A stretch of 64,000 nt of DNA from Legionella worsleiensis (GCF_001467535.1 NZ_LNZC01000003.1:62001-126000), one strand, 5' to 3'. Positions 8,000 to 18,106 are shown, counted from the stretch's first letter. The notes: generated by a model not told the origin, from the letters alone. Made by a program: numbers and translations.

Positions 8000-9130
8000 T
8001 CAGTTTACTCCTTTCTCGCTGTTGTTTATCGGGGCGTTGTGTAATTCGTTGTCTTCAATAATTTGATGAAGCTGGGGCAAGGCAGTGCCTATTTCAGGTT
8101 GTTCCTGGATAAATTTAATGTTTTGTAATTCAGTGAGCTGATGCAACAAGGCGGCGGTATCTTGAGCTTTTGTATCAAATACTCTTTTTATGGCGTTACA
8201 GGCTTGTTGCAGTGCCAGTTGATACACTGCATTATTTTTATGGAGTATTGCCCATTGCGCTTGTTGCAGATTAAGACGAATCGTTTCTTTTAATGCGGAT
8301 TCAAATAACGGGGACATCAATGGTGTGATGTTTTCATCCGTACGGCGGACAATTACCAGTTGTTCCAGTGATTTAAGGCTGTTTTTGAATTGCGCTTTCC
8401 ATGTTGCAAAACGGGATGAATCCAAATCATTTTTTGTAGCGCTTAATTGATTTTTTTCCAGTGGTGACTGAATGGTGAGATTGCTGACACTGATTTGTGC
8501 TGCATCGAGCTTGCTGAGTAATCCCGGAATATCCTGAATTGGAGTCGCTTTTAACTGGGCAATTTCTTTAGCGATTATTTGTCTGACCGCAAAAATCTGA
8601 GGGGTATTTATTTGACTTAACAACGCATCGGCTTGCTGGAGCAGGGCTATAGACGTGTTAAAATTATCGCTCCAGTGGGTATTGATTTGCGCTAATTCAA
8701 GATAATATTGCGCTTTAAGCAACAGCCAATCCTGATTTTGATAAAGACGTTGTTTTATAGCGGTGCGTAATTCTTTATTTAAACCATCCATTCGGTAGTG
8801 CAGTGTTTTTTGTTTTTTTAGAATGCTCTTTTCTATTGCAGTAAACTGTTCTTGTGCGGTGTCCTGGTTTTGCGCAAAGTTTTTTAATTGAGCCATCATG
8901 CTTTTATTTTCATCAACCAGTCGAGATTGTATTTTTTTTGCCTCATGCTGGTTATAAAAAGTTGTGGCTACCGCCAGGATGGCAATAATGAGCGCTGTTT
9001 TAGCGATTAATCCATTGCTTTTAGCACCAGACGCTTCACTTTTTTTTTGTTTTAGTGAATTTGGCGTATTACTCATCTTTTCCTGGAGCTGCGTGGTTTC
9101 TTTTTTTTCTTTATCGTTGCTATTTGCCAT
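8000..9130 (-). CDS. hemX: HemX-like membrane protein
   Basis: A 376-residue protein. It has a charged cytosolic N-terminus, one membrane helix at about residues 41-59 (LIAKTALIIAILAVATTFY), then a long helical, partly coiled-coil region rich in Gln and Leu. This is the HemX (putative uroporphyrinogen methyltransferase-named) family, which lacks a real methyltransferase motif. It overlaps the hemD end by 11 bp and is followed by hemY after 2 bp, so it belongs to the same transcript. The role is structural or unknown in haem synthesis. Confidence 0.88.
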   Translation of the reverse strand: MANSNDKEKKETTQLQEKMSNTPNSLKQKKSEASGAKSNGLIAKTALIIAILAVATTFYNQHEAKKIQSRLVDENKSMMAQLKNFAQNQDTAQEQFTAIEKSILKKQKTLHYRMDGLNKELRTAIKQRLYQNQDWLLLKAQYYLELAQINTHWSDNFNTSIALLQQADALLSQINTPQIFAVRQIIAKEIAQLKATPIQDIPGLLSKLDAAQISVSNLTIQSPLEKNQLSATKNDLDSSRFATWKAQFKNSLKSLEQLVIVRRTDENITPLMSPLFESALKETIRLNLQQAQWAILHKNNAVYQLALQQACNAIKRVFDTKAQDTAALLHQLTELQNIKFIQEQPEIGTALPQLHQIIEDNELHNAPINNSEKGVN

Positions 9131-9890
9131 GAATTAATCCTTGATAGTAATCAAACAATGTACTCATTATCCTGTCTGGATGGCTTACCAGGGTCTTGGT
9201 AATGCCGTTTGCAGTAGCCAGGTTTGCAAGCCGCTCACTCAGCACGATAAATGGCTTGTGCTTAAGCCAGTGATGAGCGTCTTTGCAGAACATCTCAAAC
9301 AGGTTATGCATGGATTGTTCACTCGTTAACAGTATAATATCGACTAAATCTTCCTGCCATAAGGAATGAGTTAATTGATAATCCACTTTAGGCATTACCC
9401 TTTGGTAGACTTCCAGGCTGTGTAAATTAGCGCCTCGGTTTATCAGTGTTTGTTCAATCAGTTGCCTTCCGCCAATTCCTTTAAATAATAGCACGGTTTG
9501 ATTGTTTAGTTGTTGCAGACTCTTAAGCGCTAACAAATGTTCGCTGTCTGGAATGTCTGGAATTTCATGGATCTCAATATTAAACTGATTCAGTTCTTTT
9601 GCACTTCCATGTCCAATAGCAATAACATGAATATGCTTTGGCCAAGGAATATTGTAGCGTTGTAATTGGGTAAAACAATAGTGTACCGCATTAGCGCTGA
9701 CAAACAGGGCGTGGCTTACCTTATTAAGGTCGGGTAATGAATCAAGCCACAGTGCATCACATGCAACCAGCTCCAGAGCGGGGCATGAAATGGCGATGCC
9801 ACCTGCTTTGGTAATGGCGTTGTTAAGCGAGTGCGCTTGTTCTTTGGGGCGAGTGTTCAAGACACGCAACCCTTTTAGTGATTGAGTCAT
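9120..9890 (-). CDS. hemD: Uroporphyrinogen-III synthase
   Basis: A 256-residue cytosolic enzyme that closes and inverts ring D of hydroxymethylbilane to give uroporphyrinogen III. Family features seen: LRVLNTRPKEQAHSL at the N-terminus, FVSANAVHYCF at about 83-93, VIAIGHGSAKEL, FKGIGGRQL (residues about 137-145), and LLTSEQSMHNLFEMF. The family is weakly conserved, so position helps: it overlaps hemC by 4 bp (ATGA) and is followed by hemX with an 11-bp overlap. Confidence 0.92.
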   Translation of the reverse strand: MTQSLKGLRVLNTRPKEQAHSLNNAITKAGGIAISCPALELVACDALWLDSLPDLNKVSHALFVSANAVHYCFTQLQRYNIPWPKHIHVIAIGHGSAKELNQFNIEIHEIPDIPDSEHLLALKSLQQLNNQTVLLFKGIGGRQLIEQTLINRGANLHSLEVYQRVMPKVDYQLTHSLWQEDLVDIILLTSEQSMHNLFEMFCKDAHHWLKHKPFIVLSERLANLATANGITKTLVSHPDRIMSTLFDYYQGLIHGK

Positions 9891-10816
9891 GCTATTGGCG
9901 TGTTGAGTAATTGTTTTGCTCCTTTCGCCATCAGATTTTCAACGCAGTGCATCGCCAGCTGATGAGCCTGTTCTGTAGAACCTTTTTGCGCATCGTAAAT
10001 GATTTGAGATCCATTCGGATTTAATATTCTGGCTTGTAACAGGAGTTCGGAGTTGGCGGTCATGTTACAAAATACAGCCAAGGGAACGTGACAATTACCA
10101 CCTAGTTGAGCGTTAACTGTTCGTTCGGTATGAACACATAGCGAGGATACTGGATCGTTTAATACCTTGATTATATCGTGAATATCGTGATCATCCGCTC
10201 GGCTCTCTATGCATAAGGCACCTTGACCGCATGCCGGTAACATGATCTCCTCAGGCAAGAGCTCGCTAATCGATTGCTTTAGTCCCATACGCTCCAGTCC
10301 TGCTGCCGCCAGGATAATTGCATCGTATTCACCTGCCTTGAGTTTGGCAAGGCGGGTATTAATATTTCCTCTAAGGGTTTTGATCTGGAGATCCGGTCTG
10401 TACGCCAGCAATTGAGATTGACGCCGCAGGCTGGAAGTTCCTACAACAGCATTTAAAGGAAGACCATCACAATGAGTGAATTTTGAACTGACCAAGGCAT
10501 CATAGGGATTATGTCTTTTACAAATAGCTGTAAGACTAAGTCCGGCAGGAAGTTCAGCTGGCATATCTTTGGTAGAATGGACTGCAAAATCTGCTCTTTT
10601 ATCCAATAAGGCTTCTTCAAGCTCTTTAACAAATAATCCTTTTCCTCCAGCTACTAATAATTTATCTTTAAGAAATTTATCACCGGAAGTGACCATGGGA
10701 AGTAATTCTATGGTCAAGGATGGCCATTGCTCTAATAGCATTTTTCTGACATGGTTAGCCTGCCACAAAGCCAGAGGGCTTTGACGTGTAGCGATGCGAA
10801 TGACTTTTTGCTTCAT
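9887..10816 (-). CDS. hemC: Porphobilinogen deaminase (hydroxymethylbilane synthase)
   Basis: A 309-residue cytosolic enzyme joining four porphobilinogen units into hydroxymethylbilane. Family motifs are complete: RIATRQSPLALWQA at residues 7-20, VHSTKDMP with catalytic Asp84, GTSSLRRQSQL at 126-136, and LGGNCHVPLAVF with Cys242 that carries the dipyrromethane cofactor. The length is the usual one. It is the first gene of the haem operon on the minus strand, so its promoter should lie in 10817-10961, facing away from lqsS. Confidence 0.97.
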   Translation of the reverse strand: MKQKVIRIATRQSPLALWQANHVRKMLLEQWPSLTIELLPMVTSGDKFLKDKLLVAGGKGLFVKELEEALLDKRADFAVHSTKDMPAELPAGLSLTAICKRHNPYDALVSSKFTHCDGLPLNAVVGTSSLRRQSQLLAYRPDLQIKTLRGNINTRLAKLKAGEYDAIILAAAGLERMGLKQSISELLPEEIMLPACGQGALCIESRADDHDIHDIIKVLNDPVSSLCVHTERTVNAQLGGNCHVPLAVFCNMTANSELLLQARILNPNGSQIIYDAQKGSTEQAHQLAMHCVENLMAKGAKQLLNTPIA

Positions 10817-10961
10817 GGATAATCAGATACTTGTAAAATAAGCGCAGATCATAGCATTGATTCGTTTATTCTGCTAAGAGAATGGTTCCTGGTGTCCTCA
10901 AAAATTGAGGTGGTAATGAGCTTTGTAAGCCTCATTGAATACAAACGATAAGGACATAGCG

Positions 10962-12302
10962 ATGTGGCAAATTAGAAATATTGTACGGCACCTGGATGAA
11001 TCCATGCAGCGAAGCTTGTCCAACTCCGCTCATCAATTGGTTGCCGTGGGTGCCATAGCTTTTCTGGGATTTCCTTTTTTTTATTTGATTTGGGTTTATT
11101 GCTTTCCGCAGCCCTATGAAAGCCTGTTATTGCGGCTTATTGGCAGTTTGCTTGGGCTGGGATTAATGCTGACCTCTTATTGGCCAACCCAATTGAAGAA
11201 CTATTTATCCTGGTACTGGTTTTTAACTCTGTTGTTTACTTTACCCTTTTTTTTCACCTTTCATTTTTTGATGAATCAAGCCAGTGTTATTTCAGCAATG
11301 TCTCTTTTATGTAGCGTCTTTTTGTTGGTCTTGCTTGTTGATTTGTTGAGCTTGACCATAGTATTTAATTTGGGTGTAGGTATGGCGTTGGTAGGGTATT
11401 ACTGCTTATCGCCCCAGATTTATTTTGGTGAGGAACATATAGAAATGGCCTTGGTTATCATCTTTACCGTAATAGCTGGTTCTACTTTAAACTATAAAAC
11501 GGCCATGGCACAGCAACAACGTCTTGCCGGAATGGCGGCAGCAGCAGGAATGATAGCCCATGAACTAAGAACCCCTTTACTGGGAATCAAAAGTGGCGCT
11601 CAGGCATTAGTTCACTACTTACCAGGATTAATTCAAGGCTATCAACTGGCCAAGAGTCATCAGCTGATTGACACTCCTATGAAAGCGCGGCGATTGTTGC
11701 AATTAGAGGGCGTTAGTGATCGAATTGTCAGTGAGATTGATTACGCCAATACCATCATTGATATGCTTTTAGTAAAAGCGGGTAGAGAAAATACAATAAC
11801 GAATTGCACCATGGAAACGTGTTCCATGGCACAATGTTTAAATGAAGCCATTGCCCGTTATCCTTTTTTATCACCAAGAGAACGGACTTTAATTTCCTGG
11901 GAAGGCGATTTTCAGTTTAAAGGTTCAAAATTGCTGATGCAGCATGTCTTGTTTAACTTAATAAAAAATGCGTTATATATGATAGCTACCACTCAAAGGG
12001 GTAAGATTTATATTTGGACTGAAAACAGGGATAAATTCAATTACCTGCATTTTAAAGACACAGCAAAAGGAATGACCAGTCAAGAGCTGTCTCGTTTGTT
12101 CAATCATTTTTATACCACCACCTTCATGGGTACCGGTATAGGACTTTCTTTTTGTAAACTCGTGATGAATGGTTTTGGCGGAACTATAGTGTGTGAAGCA
12201 AAAGAAGGGGAATATGCTTTATTCAGTTTGAGTTTCCCTGTAGTTGACTCAATCCCGCAGGAGCAAACTAACGGCGTTAGTGCAAATAACGCCGTTTTTT
12301 AG
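10962..12302 (+). CDS. lqsS: LqsS sensor histidine kinase
   Basis: A 446-residue membrane kinase for alpha-hydroxyketone autoinducers. The N-terminal six-helix sensor (residues about 25-178) resembles Vibrio CqsS closely: GFPFFYLIWVYCFPQPYESL and TLPFFFTFHFLMN match the CqsS pattern. The phospho-acceptor is His200 in MIAHELRTPL; the start at 10962 (AAGGA upstream) gives this number, which agrees with H200 recalled for L. pneumophila LqsS. N-box FNLIKNALYM, a degenerate G1 box (KDTAKGM) and G2 box GTGIGLSFCK follow. There is no receiver domain. An in-frame TTG at 10935 is the alternative start. It converges with hdeD, with lqsR beyond. Confidence 0.9.
   Translation: MWQIRNIVRHLDESMQRSLSNSAHQLVAVGAIAFLGFPFFYLIWVYCFPQPYESLLLRLIGSLLGLGLMLTSYWPTQLKNYLSWYWFLTLLFTLPFFFTFHFLMNQASVISAMSLLCSVFLLVLLVDLLSLTIVFNLGVGMALVGYYCLSPQIYFGEEHIEMALVIIFTVIAGSTLNYKTAMAQQQRLAGMAAAAGMIAHELRTPLLGIKSGAQALVHYLPGLIQGYQLAKSHQLIDTPMKARRLLQLEGVSDRIVSEIDYANTIIDMLLVKAGRENTITNCTMETCSMAQCLNEAIARYPFLSPRERTLISWEGDFQFKGSKLLMQHVLFNLIKNALYMIATTQRGKIYIWTENRDKFNYLHFKDTAKGMTSQELSRLFNHFYTTTFMGTGIGLSFCKLVMNGFGGTIVCEAKEGEYALFSLSFPVVDSIPQEQTNGVSANNAVF
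12271..12300. terminator. Rho-independent terminator overlapping lqsS 3' end
   Basis: ACGGCGTTA at 12271-12279 pairs with TAACGCCGT at 12287-12295 over a 7-base loop and is followed by a T run. It lies inside the last codons of lqsS, before its TAG. It can serve the plus strand; on the minus strand hdeD ends at 12306, only 4 bp away. Confidence 0.8.
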
Positions 12303-12305
12303 TGG

Positions 12306-12869
12306 TTAGTCTTTTGCTGAGCGTAAGGATAACGCAATGAAAATATAGGTCCAGCCATTGACTATCATTTCAATCGCAATAAACAGTCCAATTACCCATA
12401 AACCGCTGATAGGCCATTGTGCCAATATTAAAATACCAAGAATTATTGCTGTGATGCCCGCTAGCATTAACCAACCCCAGCCTTTTGCGTCGCGTAACAC
12501 TAAAGCCATGACAATTCGGGTGAATCCAATGACTATGAGTAAGGCGGCTAAAATAGCAGTGATTAAGGTAGATGCCAGGAATGGGTCGTAAAACACGGTG
12601 CATCCGGCGGCTATATACAGCACAGCTATTAACGCCTGCCAGATAATTCCTTTCCATTCTTTATGCTTAAATACATCGATAATATGAGTTATACCCGAGA
12701 TGATTAAAAGTGCGCCAAAAAAATACATACTCACCAGGGTTAAACCTACTACCATGCCCAAGCCTATGCAGCCTAAAATGAGAAAGAGAATTCCTAGTCC
12801 TAAAATCCAGCCCCAGTTACGTTTTAGTTCACCAACCATGGGTTGGTACATGTCTTTGGAATTAGCCAT
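12306..12869 (-). CDS. hdeD: HdeD-family membrane protein
   Basis: A 187-residue inner-membrane protein with six predicted helices in three hairpin pairs (for example WILGLGILFLILGCIGLGMV, LISGITHIIDVFKH, IALVIGFTRIVMALVL-type segments). This is the HdeD/DUF308 family; in E. coli it is linked to acid resistance at high cell density. In L. pneumophila an hdeD gene lies between lqsR and lqsS, and it does so here too, which supports the locus call. It converges with lqsS, with 3 bp between stops, and is divergent from lqsR. Confidence 0.9.
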   Translation of the reverse strand: MANSKDMYQPMVGELKRNWGWILGLGILFLILGCIGLGMVVGLTLVSMYFFGALLIISGITHIIDVFKHKEWKGIIWQALIAVLYIAAGCTVFYDPFLASTLITAILAALLIVIGFTRIVMALVLRDAKGWGWLMLAGITAIILGILILAQWPISGLWVIGLFIAIEMIVNGWTYIFIALSLRSAKD

Positions 12870-13232
12870 AAAATGTCCTTATTAAATGATAACTCGTGCC
12901 AGCACAATGACTTCAATTGTTGATGAAACAACACAAGAAGTCACTTTACTATAGACTAATTTTAATGAGGTTGTCTAACGGTAGCAGAACTTCATCTGCG
13001 TGATTCTGCGGATTATTTAGGGCTTTAAACGGTGTGTTGGACCGAGCTGGAACAGGATGGTGCATCGCCTTGATGGCTTTATGGCTTGGAACAAGTCTTA
13101 AGTTTTATTTGGCTAAATTAGTCAATTATGATATTTTGTAAGCAGTTTTTAGCATATGTGGCGATTTAATTTGTAACAAACGGTGTGTTACAGTCGGATG
13201 TGTTTTTCATTTTGTTTTGCTCAGGAGGAGCT
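12870..13232. other. Divergent regulatory region hdeD/lqsR
   Basis: A 363-bp gap between the divergent hdeD and lqsR starts; it must hold both promoters. A strong ribosome binding site (AGGAGGAG, 13222-13230) precedes the lqsR ATG. I see no operator or riboswitch I can name. Confidence 0.5.
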
Positions 13233-14258
13233 ATGCAACATTTCTCTATACCTACCTGTTACTTTCCCAGTACGGCGGTATTTGTAGATGATAGTCGCGA
13301 TTTCTTGCTCAATTTTGTTTTGCATCTTGACGAAGGCTTGGCCTATCGCATCTTTGATTCCCCTTTTAATGCACTGGAGTGCATAGATAAAAAGCGTTGT
13401 GAGTTGGAGTTATTAAGTCAGCGCTGCATTTCTGAATATACAGAAGCCAAAAATTGCCCTTTGACCAATCACACAATTAACCTGGATTTGGCGGCAATTC
13501 ATGCTGAAGTTTATAATTCAAGAAGATTTTCGGAAATATCCGTGGTGATTGTTGATTATGCCATGCCGGGAATGGATGGTCTGGAGTTTTGCCGACGGAT
13601 AGAAGACACCAACATTAAAAAGATTCTGCTAACAGGTCAGGCTGACGAAAAACTTGCCATTGAAGCGTTTAACCAGGGGTTAATTCATCGGTACATTAAA
13701 AAAAGCGACCCCGATGTGGCAAATCTTATCATCAAGAGTATTCACGATTTGCAATTACAGTACTTTCAAAGTATGTCCGATATGGTTGTTCGCATGTTAT
13801 CGGTTACCTCGCCAAGCTGTCTGCATGATAAAAAATTTGCGGAATTATTTTGGGATTTGTGTCAAAAGAAAGGGATAGTGGAATTTTATCTGGCAGATAA
13901 TTCCGGTAGTTTTTTTATGTTGGATGATGACGCCAATATCAGTTTCTTAATTGTGAAAAATGAAGCCGATATGCGCCTGCATTATGATTTAGCCCTGGAT
14001 AATGGCGCCAGCGAGGAGGTTTTGGATCAATTACTCAGTGGTGAAAAAATTCCTTGTTTTTGGCAGTCCAACTCGGTAACGCCGCAATGGAATGAATGGA
14101 CTGATTGCCTGGTTCCTGCACATAAATTTGTTTCAGATGAAACCTATTATTATGCTTACGTGCAAGGTGCGGTTCTGTTTGATGTCCGTTTGGATAAAAT
14201 TTTATCCTATCACCAATACCTTGAGGTATTGGATGCTGAGGAAATGTTTTTGATCTAA
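13233..14258 (+). CDS. lqsR: LqsR response regulator
   Basis: A 341-residue cytosolic regulator. The start at 13233 has a strong AGGAGGAG site; an upstream ATG at 13185 has none. The receiver domain has the acidic pair Asp19-Asp20 (VFVDDSRDF), phospho-acceptor Asp108 in VVIVDYAMPGMDG, the Thr of LLTGQADEK and the Lys of RYIKKSD. The acceptor is at 108 rather than the usual 50-60 because of an insertion of about 50 residues. This is a hallmark of LqsR, where I recall D108 as the site. The C-terminal half (about 190-341) is the LqsR-type output domain, not a DNA-binding HTH. It would take phosphate from LqsS-type kinases and drive the growth-to-virulence switch. Confidence 0.88.
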   Translation: MQHFSIPTCYFPSTAVFVDDSRDFLLNFVLHLDEGLAYRIFDSPFNALECIDKKRCELELLSQRCISEYTEAKNCPLTNHTINLDLAAIHAEVYNSRRFSEISVVIVDYAMPGMDGLEFCRRIEDTNIKKILLTGQADEKLAIEAFNQGLIHRYIKKSDPDVANLIIKSIHDLQLQYFQSMSDMVVRMLSVTSPSCLHDKKFAELFWDLCQKKGIVEFYLADNSGSFFMLDDDANISFLIVKNEADMRLHYDLALDNGASEEVLDQLLSGEKIPCFWQSNSVTPQWNEWTDCLVPAHKFVSDETYYYAYVQGAVLFDVRLDKILSYHQYLEVLDAEEMFLI

Positions 14259-14364
14259 TCCCCTGACCCAGTGGTAGTGCATTATAATAGATAATGCGGT
14301 CATGTTGTTCGGATTGTTGCAAGAATCCCCATCCTCTGCAGCAACGCATAATCAACAACAGACC

Positions 14365-14838
14365 CTAGGGAGTTACTTTGATGGAGAGTTCCAGAATGAA
14401 GTCGGCTACTTCCTCGGGTTGGGTCAAGTAATGGGTATAGGCTTTAACTGAAATGGGTTTATTGATTCGCTCGCCAGAAGCTTGGGAATCCGCAATCATT
14501 TTTTTTACCACATCCCCCTCGGTACAAACGAAATAGACATCGCTCTCGGGTCTTTTTAAAAACTGGGCTTTAAATGATTTAAATACAAGAGAGGGTTTGC
14601 ATTGCGCCTGTTCGGCATGGTAAAAGCCATGCAGACCACTGGCCAAATCAGCCCCCACCGCCAGAGCACCAAAATACATGGATTTTAAATGATTGCGGCT
14701 GCGCCTTCTTAGCGGCAGACAAATGACTATATCCTGGTCAGTAAGAGTAATAAGGCGAGGTTTTAAATAGCCTATCATGGCCACTTTAAAGCATCCAAAA
14801 TACCAGAGAAAAAATTTAAAACGGGTCAAGGTTTTCAT
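14365..14838 (-). CDS. DUF4442 hot-dog fold protein (thioesterase-like)
   Basis: A 157-residue protein. The pattern of the DUF4442/YiiD C-terminal hot-dog family is visible: FFLWYFGCFKVAMIGYLKPR near the N-terminus, RRRSRNHLKSMYFGALAVGADLA at about 45-66 (aligned with the active-site helix of thioesterase-like proteins), and a strand-rich C-terminus. A role in acyl-thioester turnover is inferred. It converges with lqsR and lies where lqsA might be expected beside lqsR, but it is not related to LqsA, a PLP enzyme. Confidence 0.75.
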   Translation of the reverse strand: MKTLTRFKFFLWYFGCFKVAMIGYLKPRLITLTDQDIVICLPLRRRSRNHLKSMYFGALAVGADLASGLHGFYHAEQAQCKPSLVFKSFKAQFLKRPESDVYFVCTEGDVVKKMIADSQASGERINKPISVKAYTHYLTQPEEVADFILELSIKVTP

Positions 14839-15006
14839 TGATTATCCTTAAAATATAACTGACAAATTATTTTTTAAACACCATAACAACCCGTCATCGT
14901 GTTGCTGAGCAAGAGTGCAGTTCTGCCACTTCATCTCTGTTCTCATCGAGTGTGTCAGGTAAGAGTATAGGGCTTGGTCTGGATAATTTCATCAACTTCA
15001 TTAATC

Positions 15007-15180
15007 CAGGGCAAACGCATCTAAACGTATTATCTAAGACCAAGATGCCTACGTTCTGCGCTTTATGCGCAGAATCCAGATCTTTGCCTGCACTAAGATC
15101 GCATGGATCCTGCGCATAACGCGCAGGACGTAGGCAAAAGGGTGGAGATTTATGTTCATAATTTAGATGCGTTTGCCCTG
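15007..15180 (+). mobile_element. 174-bp MITE, copy 1
   Basis: It is bounded by 19-bp terminal inverted repeats, CAGGGCAAACGCATCTAAA at the left and its exact reverse complement at the right. Inside are two palindromes (TTCTGCGC...GCGCAGAA and CCTGCGC...GCGCAGG). It is flanked by near-identical direct repeats, TTCATTAATC on the left and TTCATTACTC on the right, which look like a 9-10 bp target duplication. It has no coding capacity. A second, inverted copy lies at 25179-25352. Confidence 0.88.
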
Positions 15181-15274
15181 TTCATTACTCAGGGCTTTAA
15201 TCGCCTGAACCGTTTGTTATATTAGTGTAGCAGAGATATACTTTGGGTCTTTTCAATTCTGTGTACTGTTTTAT

Positions 15275-18106
15275 ATGCATACTATTTCTATCCGTGGCGC
15301 AAGAACTCACAATCTTAAAAATCTGGATCTGGATCTCCCCAGAGATCAGTTAATCGTGATTACAGGACTATCCGGCTCAGGGAAGTCCTCTTTGGCTTTT
15401 GATACGTTATATGCTGAGGGACAGCGACGTTATGTTGAGTCATTATCTGCTTATGCTCGTCAATTTCTGTCTATGATGGAAAAACCGGACGTCGATTCTA
15501 TTGAGGGGTTGTCGCCGGCGATTTCTATTGAACAAAAGGCCACATCTCATAATCCTCGGTCAACCGTGGGAACCATTACCGAAATTTATGACTATTTGCG
15601 TTTGCTTTTTGCTCGGGTAGGAGAGCCGTGCTGCCCAACTCATAAAATCAGTTTGCATGCCCAGACCATCAGTCAAATGGTCGATCAGGTGTTGGCTTTA
15701 CCAGCAGACAGCAAAGTCATGATTTTGGCTCCGGTTGTTCGGGATCGTAAAGGAGAACATGTGCAATTGTTGCAGCAATTGCAGGCTCAAGGATATGTGA
15801 GAGCTCGAATTGATGGGGCGCTTTGTGAGCTGGACTCTCCTCCTAAATTGGGTTTGCGTACCAAACACACCATAGAAATCGTTGTCGATCGCTTTAAAGT
15901 TCGGCCTGATATTGCGCAACGGTTGAGTGAATCCTTTGAAAACGCCCTGAATCTGGCTGATGGAGTAGCTATAGTGTCTTCTATGGATCAGGAATTTGAC
16001 GATTTGTTGTTTTCTTCCAAATTTGCCTGCTCTGAGTGCGGTTATAGCTTAAGCGAATTAGAGCCACGCCTGTTTTCTTTTAATAATCCGGCTGGTGCCT
16101 GTGCTTCTTGCGATGGTTTGGGTGTTGATCAGTTTTTCGATCCGGAACGGGTTGTTCATGATGCTACGGCCAGTCTTGCTGAGGGCGCAATAAGAGGTTG
16201 GGATAAGAAAACGTCTTATTATTTTGGGATGCTCGAATCGCTTGCCAGACATTATGGATTTGATACCCGCACGGCATTTTGTGATTTGCCAGAAAAGATG
16301 AAGAGGGTGGTATTGTATGGTAGCGGCTCAGAAGTGATTGAATTTAACTACCATAGGCCTAATGGCGGTTATATGATGAAACGGCATTGTTTTGAGGGGA
16401 TCATTCCTAACATGCAAAGACGTTATCGTGAATCGGATTCCGGGATGATACGAGAAGAGTTGGCCAGGTATTTATCTTCTCGTCCTTGCCAGACCTGTCA
16501 AGGAGCTCGTTTACGTGAAGAAGCCCGTAATGTATTCATAGATAATAAAAATCTGCCAGAATTATGTGGCTATTCCATAGAAAAAGCGTATGAATTTTTT
16601 AAAGGATTGAGTTTGCCAGGATACAAGGGAGAAATTGCCGCCAAAATTAATAAAGAGATCGTTGAGCGCCTGGGATTTTTGGTTAATGTGGGATTGGATT
16701 ATCTTTCGTTAACCCGCAGCGCAGAAACCTTGTCGGGAGGCGAAGCACAACGTATTCGTCTGGCAAGTCAAATTGGCTCAGGTTTGGTTGGGGTGATGTA
16801 CATCCTCGATGAGCCGTCTATTGGCTTGCATCAACGAGATAACGATCGCCTGTTAAATACCTTAATGCACTTGCGCAATCAGGGAAATACGGTAATCGTT
16901 GTGGAGCATGACGAGGATGCCATTCGCAGCGCTGATTTTGTTCTGGATATTGGTCCGGGAGCGGGCATACATGGTGGAGAAGTTGTCGCCAGCGGCTCTC
17001 CGGCAGAGGTTATGGCTAACCCTTCTTCTTTAACTGGCCAATATTTATCAGGAAAACAATCAATCGAAATCCCCAAATCTCGTTTGCCTGTTCAAGCGGA
17101 TCGTATGCTGCATTTAAAAGGCGTGACCTGTAATAATTTGCAGGATGTGGATGTGAGTATTCCTTTAGGTTTATTGACTTGCGTTACTGGAGTTTCGGGT
17201 TCGGGTAAGTCCAGTTTAATTAACGATACTTTGTATCCTATAGCGGCTAACACATTGAATAGAGCCAGCTTATTTGCACCTGGGGCAGTGAAAGAGCTGT
17301 CCGGTTTGAATTTATGTGACAAGGTAATCGATATAGACCAAAGCCCAATAGGGCGAACGCCTCGCTCCAATCCGGCGACTTATACAGGTATTTTTACACA
17401 CATCAGAGATTTATTTTCAGGAACCCCTGAATCACGTGCTCGAGGTTATCAGCCCGGTCGATTCAGTTTTAATGTGCGTGGTGGTCGTTGTGAAGCGTGC
17501 CAGGGTGATGGACTGATTAAGGTTGAAATGCACTTTTTGCCTGATATTTATGTTTCTTGCGATGTATGTCAGGGGAAACGTTACAACCGAGAAACCCTTG
17601 AAATTCAGTATAAAGGCAAAAACATCCATGAGATTTTGGACATGACGGTTGAAGATGCGTGTCACTTCTTTTCGGCAATTCCTGTTTTGGCACGCAAATG
17701 TCAAACGTTGATGGATGTTGGTTTGTCTTATATCAAGCTGGGACAAAGTGCCACGACCCTTTCGGGAGGAGAAGCGCAACGAATAAAATTAGCCCGTGAG
17801 CTGTCCAAAAGAGATACGGGGAATACGCTATACATTCTCGATGAACCCACAACGGGTTTGCATTTTCATGACACCAAACAATTATTGACGGTACTGTTTC
17901 GTTTACGAGAGCAGGGCAATACCATTGTTATTATTGAGCATAATCTCGATGTAATTAAAACAGCCGATTGGATTATTGATCTTGGGCCTGAAGGGGGGAG
18001 TAAAGGTGGACAAATTATTGCGACAGGAACTCCCGAGACGGTTGCGCAGTGCAAAGGTTCTTACACCGGGCAATTTTTAAAACCTATTTTGGCCAAGAAG
18101 CATTAA
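15275..18106 (+). CDS. uvrA: Excinuclease ABC subunit A
   Basis: A 943-residue, full-length UvrA (E. coli 940) that scans DNA for bulky lesions and loads UvrB in nucleotide excision repair. Two ABC modules are seen: Walker [14 protein letters not shown] at residues 31-43 and [13 protein letters not shown] in the second half; signatures [12 protein letters not shown] and [12 protein letters not shown]; two zinc modules (CSECGYSL...CASCDGLG and CEACQGDG...CDVCQGKR). There is no obvious SOS (LexA) box in the roughly 95 bp between the MITE and the start that I can assert. It begins 95 bp after MITE copy 1. Confidence 0.98.
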   Translation: MHTISIRGARTHNLKNLDLDLPRDQLIVITGLSGSGKSSLAFDTLYAEGQRRYVESLSAYARQFLSMMEKPDVDSIEGLSPAISIEQKATSHNPRSTVGTITEIYDYLRLLFARVGEPCCPTHKISLHAQTISQMVDQVLALPADSKVMILAPVVRDRKGEHVQLLQQLQAQGYVRARIDGALCELDSPPKLGLRTKHTIEIVVDRFKVRPDIAQRLSESFENALNLADGVAIVSSMDQEFDDLLFSSKFACSECGYSLSELEPRLFSFNNPAGACASCDGLGVDQFFDPERVVHDATASLAEGAIRGWDKKTSYYFGMLESLARHYGFDTRTAFCDLPEKMKRVVLYGSGSEVIEFNYHRPNGGYMMKRHCFEGIIPNMQRRYRESDSGMIREELARYLSSRPCQTCQGARLREEARNVFIDNKNLPELCGYSIEKAYEFFKGLSLPGYKGEIAAKINKEIVERLGFLVNVGLDYLSLTRSAETLSGGEAQRIRLASQIGSGLVGVMYILDEPSIGLHQRDNDRLLNTLMHLRNQGNTVIVVEHDEDAIRSADFVLDIGPGAGIHGGEVVASGSPAEVMANPSSLTGQYLSGKQSIEIPKSRLPVQADRMLHLKGVTCNNLQDVDVSIPLGLLTCVTGVSGSGKSSLINDTLYPIAANTLNRASLFAPGAVKELSGLNLCDKVIDIDQSPIGRTPRSNPATYTGIFTHIRDLFSGTPESRARGYQPGRFSFNVRGGRCEACQGDGLIKVEMHFLPDIYVSCDVCQGKRYNRETLEIQYKGKNIHEILDMTVEDACHFFSAIPVLARKCQTLMDVGLSYIKLGQSATTLSGGEAQRIKLARELSKRDTGNTLYILDEPTTGLHFHDTKQLLTVLFRLREQGNTIVIIEHNLDVIKTADWIIDLGPEGGSKGGQIIATGTPETVAQCKGSYTGQFLKPILAKKH

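Noticed and set aside
14035-14358. 107-residue frame antisense to lqsR
   Set aside because: It lies within the lqsR coding region and its content is not protein-like; lqsR has the motifs.
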